Positions 1-5,394 of a DNA stretch of 8,564 nt are shown one piece after another (the first letter of the stretch is position 1; the number at the start of each line of letters is the position of its first letter). The translations under genes and the position numbers were made by a program. Origin of the DNA: Clostridia bacterium BRH_c25 (GTDB lineage: Bacteria; Bacillota_A; Clostridia; Lutisporales; Lutisporaceae); the NCBI GenBank assembly GCA_001515955.1, contig LOES01000071.1, positions 1 to 8,564 of the forward strand, in the 5' to 3' direction. The notes under the pieces were generated by a model that saw only the letters and a list, made by a program, of their open reading frames with translations, did no database searches and had not been told where the DNA came from.

Positions 1-486
<486 letters not shown>

Positions 487-487
487 T

Positions 488-508
488 GGGGAAGATGTTG
501 TCTTCCTC
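488..508 (+). other. Short stem-loop just after the rph stop
   Basis: GGGGAAGA (488-495) pairs with TCTTCCTC (501-508), including one G-T pair, around the loop TGTTG. It lies two bases after the stop codon. No T-tract follows, so it is not a standard intrinsic terminator; it could be a 3'-end stabilising hairpin. Confidence 0.3.
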
Positions 509-537
509 CTGGGGAGCTAAATAAAAGATGAAAGCTA

Positions 538-567
538 GGAAGGCGGCCCAATCAGGGTCGCTTTCTC
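538..567 (+). terminator. Possible terminator hairpin downstream of rph
   Basis: GGAAGGCGGCCC (538-549) pairs with GGGTCGCTTTCT (555-566) as a 12-bp stem with a few G-T pairs and a 5-nt loop (AATCA). The core is GC-rich and the descending arm ends in TTTCT, which is then followed by CAGAAGG. The U-tract is short and partly inside the stem, so termination is plausible but not certain. It is the strongest hairpin between rph and the next gene. Confidence 0.4.
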
Positions 568-773
568 AGAAGGAAAAAAGTAATTACATGAGATAAATTC
601 ATAATGTTGTCAAATATACTTTGCCGGAAGATGATAACCATATTTTCGCTTCTAAGCGCTGGAGTAAGTCCACGGCATCCAGATGGCGGGATAATAAGCC
701 ACGTTTAACTTTTTACACTAAAACGTTTGAAATTAAAAAAACATTCCGCCAAGGCTCCACCGGGTTCAAACGG

Positions 774-906
774 CATCTTTTTTGTATCCTCAAGGCATAC
801 AGAAAGTGTCGTGAGGATCGAGAGGGTGAAAGGCTGATGAATAGAGGGTTGCAGGTCATTTGCCTAGAGGGCGATACTGTGTAACCCTTGAAACGATAAA
901 AAAGAT
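774..906 (+). repeat. Diverged direct repeat, left copy
   Basis: Aligns without gaps to 3066-3198 at a constant offset of 2,292 bases, about two thirds identical by hand count. Shared blocks include ATACAGAA, GTGAAAGGCTGAT or CTGAAAGGCTGAT, GAGGGTT or AAGGGTT, GTAACCC and AAAAAAGAT. In one frame both copies encode related C-termini: YR, then GERLMNRG here and EAERLINQG in the other copy, each ending in TAA at the same alignment column. Identity continues past that stop into AAAAAAGAT, so the repeat is not purely coding. The two copies flank the XRE/ImmA/PIN/RNase H cassette and the broken gene behind it. They are probably two decayed paralogous gene ends or element ends. Confidence 0.6.
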
Positions 907-989
907 AATTTCTTAAAGTAAGCTTTATCCTAGCAATTCAAGACACACTGAATAAATAGAAAATTTGATTTTGGCAAAACTAAGACCAA

Positions 990-1020
990 TAGTATTTGTT
1001 CCGTTTCAGAACTAATACTA
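990..1020. promoter_or_regulatory. Large palindrome upstream of the XRE promoter (candidate operator)
   Basis: TAGTATTTGTTC (990-1001) and GAACTAATACTA (1009-1020) are inverted repeats matching at 11 of 12 positions around a 7-nt spacer. The right arm ends 11 bases before the -35 hexamer, a usual place for a regulator of the downstream operon. No T-tract follows, which argues against a terminator. The likely binder is the XRE protein encoded next, but this is inference. Confidence 0.5.
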
Positions 1021-1031
1021 ATATAATATGA

Positions 1032-1059
1032 TTGACAAAAGAAAAAAGTTCTATATAGT
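1032..1059 (+). promoter_or_regulatory. Sigma-A promoter of the XRE operon
   Basis: TTGACA (1032-1037) is a perfect -35 hexamer. A 16-base spacer separates it from TATAGT (1054-1059), a near-consensus -10. Transcription would start near 1066, leaving a leader of about 17 bases before the ATG at 1083. A second inverted repeat, CTATAT-N5-ATATAG (1051-1067), covers the -10 and start site and would suit autorepression. Confidence 0.7.
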
Positions 1060-1067
1060 AAATATAG
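1051..1067. promoter_or_regulatory. Inverted repeat over the -10 box (candidate XRE operator)
   Basis: CTATAT (1051-1056) and ATATAG (1062-1067) are perfect inverted repeats around AGTAA. The site overlaps the -10 hexamer and predicted start point, so a bound dimer would block RNA polymerase. XRE repressors typically bind such short dyads; assignment to the adjacent gene is by position only. Confidence 0.45.
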
Positions 1068-1082
1068 ATAGGAGTGATGGAT

Positions 1083-1424
1083 ATGTTTAATACCATAGGT
1101 GATAAAATTTCATCAATCAGAAAAGATCTGGGAATGACACAGCAGGAGTTGGCAGATAAAATTGGTATGAGCAGGCCTTCTTTAGTTAAAATAGAAAATT
1201 CTCAAAGAGCCATTTCTCTGGATGAAGGGAAGGCTATAAGCAAAGCGATTGGAATCAGCTTGGAAACTTTATTGGCAGAAGCAAAAGAAGAAACTGTTTC
1301 TAACAGTTTTGTGAAAGCTTTTAAATCTAAAGGAATGACTCAAAATAACATTGACGAAATTGCTAAATACGAATTACTATTTGATGCATTTATTACTCAA
1401 GAGCAGATTTATAGAGGTGAGTAA
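1083..1424 (+). CDS. XRE-family helix-turn-helix transcriptional regulator
   Basis: A 113-residue cytoplasmic DNA-binding protein. Residues 8-62 form a Cro/C1-type HTH_3 domain: MTQQELADKIGMSRPSLVKI is the helix-turn-helix, followed by ENSQRAISLDEGKAISKAI and the usual GISLETLL. The C-terminal 45 residues are helical and may mediate dimer or partner contacts. ATG 1083 is preferred because AGGAG (1070-1074) lies 8 bases upstream; the GTG at 1074 overlaps that site and the ATG at 1077 is too close. It is first in the operon, one base before the ImmA-like gene, an arrangement typical of XRE/ImmA pairs in which the ImmA protease cleaves the repressor. That partner lacks its protease core here, so derepression by cleavage is unlikely unless another ImmA acts in trans. 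The gene looks complete. Confidence 0.88.
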   Translation: MFNTIGDKISSIRKDLGMTQQELADKIGMSRPSLVKIENSQRAISLDEGKAISKAIGISLETLLAEAKEETVSNSFVKAFKSKGMTQNNIDEIAKYELLFDAFITQEQIYRGE

Positions 1425-1425
1425 T

Positions 1426-1800
1426 ATGAGCGGAATTGAGAAAATCATACAGAATAAGGCAAATTTGCTGCGGCAGCAATGCAACTTAGGGAACTATTGT
1501 GGTCGCAGCATTTTTGATATCATTGAAAAATTAGAGATAGAAGGCAATAATCCTTTGCTTTTTAGAAATGAGCCAAGCAAAACGAAGGTCTATTTACCTA
1601 AAGTGATTTTAACCATGATAGAAGAAAATTATAAGGGTTCGCTTACCAACCACGATGACCTGGCTGTGCTGTTTAGCTATGCAGGTGTGGCTCCCGAAGA
1701 TTTTGGATATGAGGAAGATGAGGAATTATCGGATGCAGCAAAAGCATTAGAAAAAAAGCTAAAAGCAAAGTTAGGAAGTGACCGCTTTGGCAAAAAATAA
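1426..1800 (+). CDS. ImmA/IrrE-like protein with the metalloprotease core deleted
   Basis: A 124-residue protein starting at ATG 1426, one base after the XRE stop, with AGAGGTGAG as ribosome binding site. Residues 10-47 (helical, with GNYCGRSIFDIIEKLEIEG and NPLLFR) match the N-terminal segment of ImmA/IrrE proteins that pair with XRE repressors. Residues 54-95 (VYLPKVILTMIEENYKGSLT, then LAVLFSYAGVAPEDFG) resemble the segment after the protease domain, and the tail is acidic then lysine-rich. The HEXXH zinc motif and third ligand that should lie between are absent: the chain passes through NEPSKTKVYLP at about residues 48-58. The frame is otherwise clean, so this looks like an in-frame internal deletion and the product cannot be a zinc protease of the usual type. 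The family call rests on arrangement plus weak local resemblance. Confidence 0.6.
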   Translation: MSGIEKIIQNKANLLRQQCNLGNYCGRSIFDIIEKLEIEGNNPLLFRNEPSKTKVYLPKVILTMIEENYKGSLTNHDDLAVLFSYAGVAPEDFGYEEDEELSDAAKALEKKLKAKLGSDRFGKK

Positions 1801-1969
1801 GGCGATCTTTGATACAGACATCCTGATCAATGTAGTAAAAACAAAAAGTGTGGAGTATCTAGTATCGGTTTTTGAACAGATTTATGTGAGTGACTATGTT
1901 TGGAATTGTGAAATCAAAGAGGATAGTCAGTGTGATAATATGATTAATGATTTTCGGAAGGGCAATTAA
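1787..1969 (+). pseudogene. PIN-domain protein stub (internally deleted)
   Basis: A 60-residue product beginning, from TTG 1787, with AIFDTDILINVVKTKSVEYL and continuing IYVSDYVWNCEIKED. This is the beta1-helix start of a PIN ribonuclease domain with its first metal-binding Asp (FDTD). PIN proteins need three or four acidic residues over roughly 130 or more residues; here the chain goes straight from NCEIKED to a short tail ending DNMINDFRKGN. TTG 1787 is chosen because AGGAAG (1773-1778) lies 8 bases upstream, whereas GTG 1778 overlaps that site. The start overlaps the end of the ImmA-like gene by 14 bases, indicating translational coupling, and its TAA abuts the ATG of the RNase H gene. The missing middle suggests another in-frame deletion; nuclease activity is not expected. 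Confidence 0.55.
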
Positions 1970-2500
1970 ATGGCGAGGAAAAATATATATGCCGTGAGAA
2001 AAGGATTGAAAACAGGCATTTTTGCATCTTGGGAGGAATGTGAAAAACAGATAAAAGGATTTAAGGGTGCTGAATTCAAAGGGTTTTCTACTTCTCAACA
2101 AGCTCAGAAGTATTTGAATGACGCAGGTGACAGGAAAAAAGAATCGAAAAAGAAAGTAAATTCAGATACAGATGTACCATCAGATGCTGTAGAAATATAC
2201 ATAGACGGAAGCTATAGCCCTGAGAGGAAGATTGCCGCCTATGGTTTGGTTATTGTTAAAAACAATAAGGCTTTTTTAAAGGATTTCAGTGCGTATCCCT
2301 ATTCTGATGTCACTGAGTCACAAAATGTTGGTGCAGAACTTTTAGGGGCAAAAAGGGCTGTGGAACTGGCGCTGGCAAACGATATAAAAAAGCTTGTTAT
2401 TTATTACGATTATATTGGTATTGAGAAGTTTGCCATAAATATATGGAAGGCTAAAACACCGCAAACCATAGAATATCAATCCTTAGATTTATGGAAATAA
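1970..2500 (+). CDS. rnhA: Ribonuclease H1 with N-terminal hybrid-binding domain, C-terminus truncated
   Basis: A 176-residue protein. Residues 5-49 are the RNase H1 N-terminal (viroplasmin-like) hybrid-binding domain, with YAVRKGLKTGIFASWEEC, FKGAEFKGF and AQKYL. A lysine-rich linker (55-68) leads to the RNase H fold: YIDGSY holds Asp79, GAELLGAKRAVELA holds Glu123 and IYYDYIGIEKF holds Asp147, three of the four metal-binding carboxylates. After WKAKTPQTIEYQ the normal final helix and the segment carrying the fourth Asp are missing, and the protein ends SLDLWK. About 40 to 50 residues seem lost compared with the usual family length. Intact enzymes cut RNA in RNA-DNA hybrids; this form may bind hybrids but is probably weak or inactive. 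The ATG directly follows the PIN stop, with GGAAGGG (1957-1963) as ribosome binding site, so it is last in the XRE operon. Confidence 0.78.
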   Translation: MARKNIYAVRKGLKTGIFASWEECEKQIKGFKGAEFKGFSTSQQAQKYLNDAGDRKKESKKKVNSDTDVPSDAVEIYIDGSYSPERKIAAYGLVIVKNNKAFLKDFSAYPYSDVTESQNVGAELLGAKRAVELALANDIKKLVIYYDYIGIEKFAINIWKAKTPQTIEYQSLDLWK

Positions 2501-2606
2501 ATGCATAAAAATTGTATAATCAGGTTATGATATTATTTCCATTAATATAGCTTTTTAGAATGAATTTTTGTCAAAGTTTTCTTTTTTGTATATAAAGGGG
2601 TGCTTT
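2501..2606 (+). promoter_or_regulatory. Spacer with a promoter-like element before the broken gene
   Basis: TTGTCA (2568-2573), a 17-base spacer and TATAAA (2591-2596) match a sigma-A promoter well. Predicted initiation near 2603 would fall only a few bases before ATG 2607, giving a nearly leaderless transcript. AAAGGGG (2594-2600) is also a reasonable ribosome binding site for that ATG, which would require transcription from further upstream, for example read-through or the TATAAT at 2515-2520. Both readings cannot be right at once. Confidence 0.4.
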
Positions 2607-3015
2607 ATGGATATTTTAGAATATTTAAACCAAATCGATTACATTTCTAATAATTTAATATTTACTCTTTACTCTTGATAATTATAATATAAATGAGCCA
2701 TTTAAAATTGATGCCCAAATGCTGGATGATTTACGAAATCTCACTGAAATCAAGAAAGAAATTATTACTGATGAGGAACAAAGAAGGGCTAATATAGTAC
2801 ATATTAAACCAATTATGGAATTAGATATGGATAATGAAATGAAACTTCTTTTAACGGCAGTATATATTGAAGTATTAAATAATGTAAGGAAAAAAGAATT
2901 TATAAAGTCTGTGGAAAAATATGATATACAACAACCGATTTTTAATTTTAAAGAGAAGAACTTATTTAGTCATGTAAGAGATTGTAAAGAATTAATTGAC
3001 ATGGTAAGCGGATAG
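2607..3015 (+). pseudogene. Unrecognised gene, frameshifted by a 7-bp tandem duplication
   Basis: From ATG 2607 the product begins MDILEYLNQIDYISNNLIF and stops after 23 residues at TGA 2676-2678. Another frame then continues to TAG 3013-3015. The switch coincides with an exact tandem copy of TTTACTC (2661-2667 and 2668-2674). Removing one copy joins the frames cleanly (NLIFTLDNYNINEPFKID) and gives one protein of 133 residues. That protein is acidic, helical and A+T-rich in codon use, with no membrane segment, no cysteine pairs and no motif I can assign. Without repair, the downstream ATG 2719 could yield a 98-residue fragment, but I see no good ribosome binding site for it. The gene lies outside the tightly coupled XRE operon, about 100 bases downstream, and is followed by a hairpin. 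Confidence 0.7.
2661..2674 (+). repeat. 7-bp tandem duplication (TTTACTC twice)
   Basis: Two adjacent identical copies of TTTACTC. One copy restores a 133-codon frame; two copies shift it. Slippage between the copies would switch the gene on or off, although two units is a short tract for regular phase variation. Confidence 0.75.
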
Positions 3016-3170
3016 CTGTTAAGGTAAAATATAAACCCGGCTATTCGCTTTTCTATGTAATTGTACATCCGGATTGCAGCTACAACGTATACAGAATGCT
3101 GTGTGATGATTGAGAAGCTGAAAGGCTGATAAACCAAGGGTTTGCGACTCCTTGGCTATTTGATGATTTT
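3000..3170 (+). pseudogene. Remnant of an unidentified gene end with an in-frame stop
   Basis: One frame, open from about 3000, reads through KVKYKPGYSLFYVIVHPDC and YNVYRMLCDD, meets a TGA at 3111-3113, and then continues EAERLINQGFATPWLFDDFE to a TAA at 3174-3176. No start codon or ribosome binding site precedes it. The second half aligns with the frame ending at 884 in the left repeat copy, supporting a real, decayed coding origin. I do not recognise the family. Confidence 0.4.
3006..3055 (+). terminator. Possible terminator after the broken gene
   Basis: AAGCGGATAGC (3006-3016) pairs with GCTATTCGCTT (3040-3050) as an 11-bp stem with one G-T pair, followed by TTCT so that four T residues run 3049-3052. 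The 23-base loop is larger than usual but contains a small GGT/ACC pairing. The stop codon of the broken gene is inside the left arm. It is plausible as a terminator, though the U-tract is short. Confidence 0.42.
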
Positions 3171-3198
3171 GAGTAACCCCTGAGTATACAAAAAAGAT
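3066..3198 (+). repeat. Diverged direct repeat, right copy
   Basis: Partner of 774-906 with the same orientation and an ungapped alignment. It carries the conserved CAT...TGC, ATACAGAA, CTGAAAGGCTGAT, AAGGGTT, GAGTAACCC and AAAAAAGAT blocks. It ends about 20 bases before the end of the MerR gene on the opposite strand. Confidence 0.6.
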
Positions 3199-3216
3199 GT
3201 AGATTGAATGCTTCTT

Positions 3217-3930
3217 TCAAACTAGCCCTAAGTTCTTACATAAAGAGTATAGCTGATATACACCACGAATTTGATGGCGATTTATCTGATCCAGGTGTTT
3301 TTGAAAATCATTAGCAATTTTACTGAGTTTTTCAGTATCATTATAATCAAGTTCTTGTATTATTTCTTTAATACCATCAAGTGAGTAGGTATAAGAATAC
3401 AATGATGTCTTCAGCGCATGAATGACGAGTATTTGACGAATGTGATTTTTATTAAATAGGCGATATCTATTTTCTTCGTTCCGTGGCATTGTAATAAGCC
3501 TAACTTTTTCCCAATGTCTGATTGTTGAGATCGGTATCCCTGTTTCTTTGCTAATTTCATTTATGGTTAAATAGTCTCTTTTATCATTTGAGTTAAGGAG
3601 CGGAGCTCTTGCTTCCTTTATACTCTGCATTGTTTTTTCAGAAATGAGCTTTTCGTTATGCAAACTTGATTGGGCTTCATTGACGAGCCAAAATGCGGAG
3701 TCAGCATCCTTCGCCATCACTTTCCTCAGCACTTCGGCGATGAGCCAAATTCCAAAACCATCTGCCATGGCTCTGATACATTCAAAATAAGCAACGTGTT
3801 CATCGGTGTAAATTCTATACCCGCTGGCAGAACGTTCAACTTTGGGAATCATGCCCCACTCTTCGTAGTGCCTCAGTGAGCTTGTACTAATGTTAAGCTT
3901 CCGGGCTATATCAATAGGTCTTATGGCCAA
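3217..3930 (-). CDS. Transcriptional regulator with two MerR-type domains
   Basis: A 237-residue cytoplasmic regulator that appears complete. Residues 4-72 are a MerR domain: helix-turn-helix DIARKLNISTSSLRHYEEWG, then IPKVERSASGYRIYT as the wing. Residues 120-190 repeat the fold: LTINEISKETGIPISTIRHW, then a wing ending NRYRLFNKNHIRQI. The rest is helical. There is no metal-binding cysteine cluster. MerR proteins usually have one such domain and dimerise; two in one chain may contact both half-sites or two sites. The start is TTG 3930, chosen for the strong GGGAGGTG eight or so bases upstream (complement of 3934-3943). It is divergent from the DrrA-type ATPase remnant with only about 25 bases between them, so its usual target, probably the promoter of that resistance operon, seems to have been removed by the deletion that truncated the ATPase. 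The drug-resistance role is inferred from the neighbours. Confidence 0.82.
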   Translation of the reverse strand: MAIRPIDIARKLNISTSSLRHYEEWGMIPKVERSASGYRIYTDEHVAYFECIRAMADGFGIWLIAEVLRKVMAKDADSAFWLVNEAQSSLHNEKLISEKTMQSIKEARAPLLNSNDKRDYLTINEISKETGIPISTIRHWEKVRLITMPRNEENRYRLFNKNHIRQILVIHALKTSLYSYTYSLDGIKEIIQELDYNDTEKLSKIANDFQKHLDQINRHQIRGVYQLYSLCKNLGLV

Positions 3931-3953
3931 AACAGCACCTCCCTAATTTAATT

Positions 3954-4739
3954 GGGTTTGACGCCGGAATTGCCCGAATTTTCTCCAGCGATGTGGCTAA
4001 AGAAAGTCAAGTTGTCCGCAGTAAAATAAGTTTAACAGGGCAATTTGTAGCTTTGGATGAGGAGTTGACAGGCCGGCAAAATTTAATCATGATAGCGAAA
4101 TTATTGGGGTTTGCTAATAAGGATGCAAAAACAAGGGCAGATGAACTGCTTGCAGACTTTGATCTTATTGAAGAATCCGATAAAACGGTAAAAACCTATT
4201 CCGGTGGGATACACCGAAAGCTGGATATCGCAGCAAGCATCATTGTTGCACCAGAAATATTTTTTTTGGATGAGCCAACAACAGGACTAGACCCATGGAG
4301 CAGAGTTTCAGTGTGGGAACTTATTCAAACACTTGCAAAAAGAGGCACAACAGTATTTCTTACAACACAATATCTTGAGGAAGCGGACCGATTGGCGGAT
4401 CACATTGCTGTCATTGACGGCGGGAAAATTATTGCAGAGGGCACGTCAACTGAGTTAAAGGCATTGGTTGGAGCATCAACTCTGCATATTAGCCTGTCGG
4501 ACAGGCTTCAAGTTCAAAAGGCACAAGCGCTTATTGCAAACATACTTGATGGACAGGTCGATTCAACGTCGGAATCATCGCTTTCAGTCAGAATATCCGA
4601 ACCTTCAAAAGCAGTTGAAGTTTTACCCTATCTTGAAAAAGCAAATATAGTTGCTATTGAATTTTCGCTTTCATACCCAAGCTTGGATGAAGTATTTTTA
4701 ACACTGACTGAGGAGGAATGCAGATGGATAATAAGCTGA
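3954..4739 (+). pseudogene. DrrA-type ABC transporter ATPase, N-terminally truncated (no Walker A)
   Basis: Homology starts abruptly at about 3954 (GFDAGIARIFSSDVAKESQV) and runs to TGA 4737-4739. Counting from GTG 3993: Q-loop at LTGQFVALDEELTG (Gln17), signature YSGGI (69-73), Walker B IFFLDEP (89-95), D-loop GLDPWSR, and LTTQYLEEAD with Gln126 in the switch-His position, a hallmark of the DrrA (daunorubicin-resistance) subfamily. The C-terminus follows the family pattern as far as LSYPSLDEVFLTLT. About 60 N-terminal residues including Walker A (GPNGAGKTT-like) are missing, so ATP binding and drug export are not expected. GTG 3993 is only the first available start and has no ribosome binding site. 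The last residues, ECRWIIS, overlap the UvrA-like start and look like out-of-family read-through. The permease gene normally next is absent. Confidence 0.82.
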
Positions 4740-4906
4740 TTCTTAAAGGGGTATACACCCATAACCTGAAAGGTTTTGACCTGGAAGTGCCGAAAAGCAA
4801 GCTGGTCGTTTTTACGGGCGTTAGCGGCAGCGGCAAATCATCGCTCGTGTTTGATACAATCTATACAGAGGCGCAAAGACAGCTCATTGAAACCTTAGAC
4901 AAATAA
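4724..4906 (+). pseudogene. UvrA-like ATPase, N-terminal fragment only
   Basis: A 60-residue fragment opening [20 protein letters not shown], then Walker [11 protein letters not shown] at 31-40, then [18 protein letters not shown], all matching the start of UvrA-type ABC ATPases. Homology stops at ETL, followed by DK and a stop. Drug-resistance UvrA homologues (DrrC-like) usually exceed 700 residues, so more than 90 percent is gone, including the signature and second ATPase half. ATG 4724 is preferred since AGGAGG (4711-4716) lies 7 bases before it; ATG 4718 is too near. The start overlaps the end of the ATPase remnant by 16 bases. In clostridia a MerR regulator, DrrA, permease and UvrA-like protein can form one resistance locus; here the permease and most of UvrA are deleted. 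Confidence 0.82.
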
Positions 4907-4938
4907 GATAAGTTATAAAAGTATGAGGGAGAAATAAC

Positions 4939-5322
4939 ATGAGAAAAGAGCAATTTCACGGGTTAGAAGGCGAGAGTATCTGCTTTAAACCCTTGAATAC
5001 AAAGGACACCCAGGCAATACACAACTATGCTTCAGATGAGAATGTCAAACGCTTTATTGGTTGGCCATTGATGAAAACACTAGAGGAAACCCGCAGCTAT
5101 ATTGAAGAAACGTTGAAACGTGAGGCAGCAGGAACACATTTATATGCATCCATCGTTCTTAAATCAACCCAAGAAATCATAGGAACAGCGATGATTTTTA
5201 ATTTTGACTGTGAAGCTAATCATGCGGAAATCGGTTATGTTTTTCATAGCAAACATTGGGGTAAGGGTTATGGCTCAGAAGCTGTTGCTTTAATGAAGAC
5301 TTTTGCATTTAGTATCAAGTAA
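4939..5322 (+). CDS. GNAT-family N-acetyltransferase, C-terminally truncated
   Basis: A 127-residue protein of the RimJ/RimL-like GNAT type (Acetyltransf_3). ICFKPLNTKDTQAIHNYASD begins the fold, VKRFIGWP is the usual early motif, and residues 97-117 give motif A with EIGYVFHSKHWGKGYGSEA, containing the acetyl-CoA pyrophosphate loop WGKGYG. After LMKTFAF the protein ends SIK. Full members run about 170-190 residues and continue with strand beta5 and motif B (the ANxxSxxxxEKxGF region), which is missing, so activity is doubtful. Start ATG 4939 has GAGGGAG (4925-4931) 7 bases upstream. It lies 32 bases after the UvrA fragment and was probably part of the same operon. Intact relatives acetylate protein N-termini or small amines; the substrate cannot be predicted. 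Confidence 0.8.
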   Translation: MRKEQFHGLEGESICFKPLNTKDTQAIHNYASDENVKRFIGWPLMKTLEETRSYIEETLKREAAGTHLYASIVLKSTQEIIGTAMIFNFDCEANHAEIGYVFHSKHWGKGYGSEAVALMKTFAFSIK

Positions 5323-5340
5323 CATTATGACACTGAAATG

Positions 5341-5377
5341 AAAGGGAAAGGATGTATATAAACCCTTTTTTATTTTT
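5341..5377 (+). terminator. Probable intrinsic terminator after the acetyltransferase gene
   Basis: AAAGGG (5341-5346) pairs with CCCTTT (5363-5368) across a 16-base A+T-rich loop, followed by TTTATTTTT. The T-tract is good, the stem short and loop large, so efficiency may be modest. It lies 18 bases after the stop codon. Confidence 0.45.
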
Positions 5378-5380
5378 GGT

Positions 5381-5394
5381 TTGATTTAAATCAA
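5381..5394. promoter_or_regulatory. Perfect 14-bp palindrome resembling an FNR/CRP-family box
   Basis: TTGATTTAAATCAA is a perfect dyad and exactly fits the classical FNR-type consensus TTGAT-N4-ATCAA. It lies about 220 bases upstream of the L,D-transpeptidase, just past the terminator of the previous gene. No clear promoter is positioned at the usual distance, so function is uncertain. Confidence 0.3.

Larger units (their letters stand above)
568..1030. other. Intergenic region without a convincing gene; includes degenerate repeat DNA
   Basis: About 460 bases with no convincing gene. A TTG-started plus-strand frame (621-884, 87 codons) is open, but it has no ribosome binding site or ATG, and its basic, low-complexity N-terminal translation matches no family I know. 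Its last third is one copy of the diverged direct repeat described separately, so the frame is probably a decayed gene end. From 907 to 985 the DNA is A+T-rich with nothing recognisable. 990-1020 holds a palindrome upstream of the XRE promoter. Confidence 0.6.

Noticed and set aside
538..567. Riboswitch or T-box leader after rph
   Set aside because: A single strong hairpin without recognisable riboswitch or T-box motifs, and no intact gene directly downstream for it to control.
621..884. TTG-started 87-codon plus-strand frame as a real gene
   Set aside because: No ribosome binding site, no ATG in the open stretch and an atypical basic translation. Only the last third has support, as a decayed repeat copy.
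774..3198. CRISPR array or att sites formed by the two repeat copies
   Set aside because: Only two copies, 2.2 kb apart and about two thirds identical; no regular spacers and no integrase or recombinase in the window.
3670..3879. Plus-strand frame opposite the MerR gene
   Set aside because: Antisense shadow of a strongly supported double-MerR coding sequence.
3954..4906. Functional split ABC system, with the UvrA fragment supplying the Walker A that DrrA lacks
   Set aside because: Walker A must pack within its own nucleotide-binding fold; the UvrA fragment lacks the rest of the domain and belongs to a different ABC subclass.
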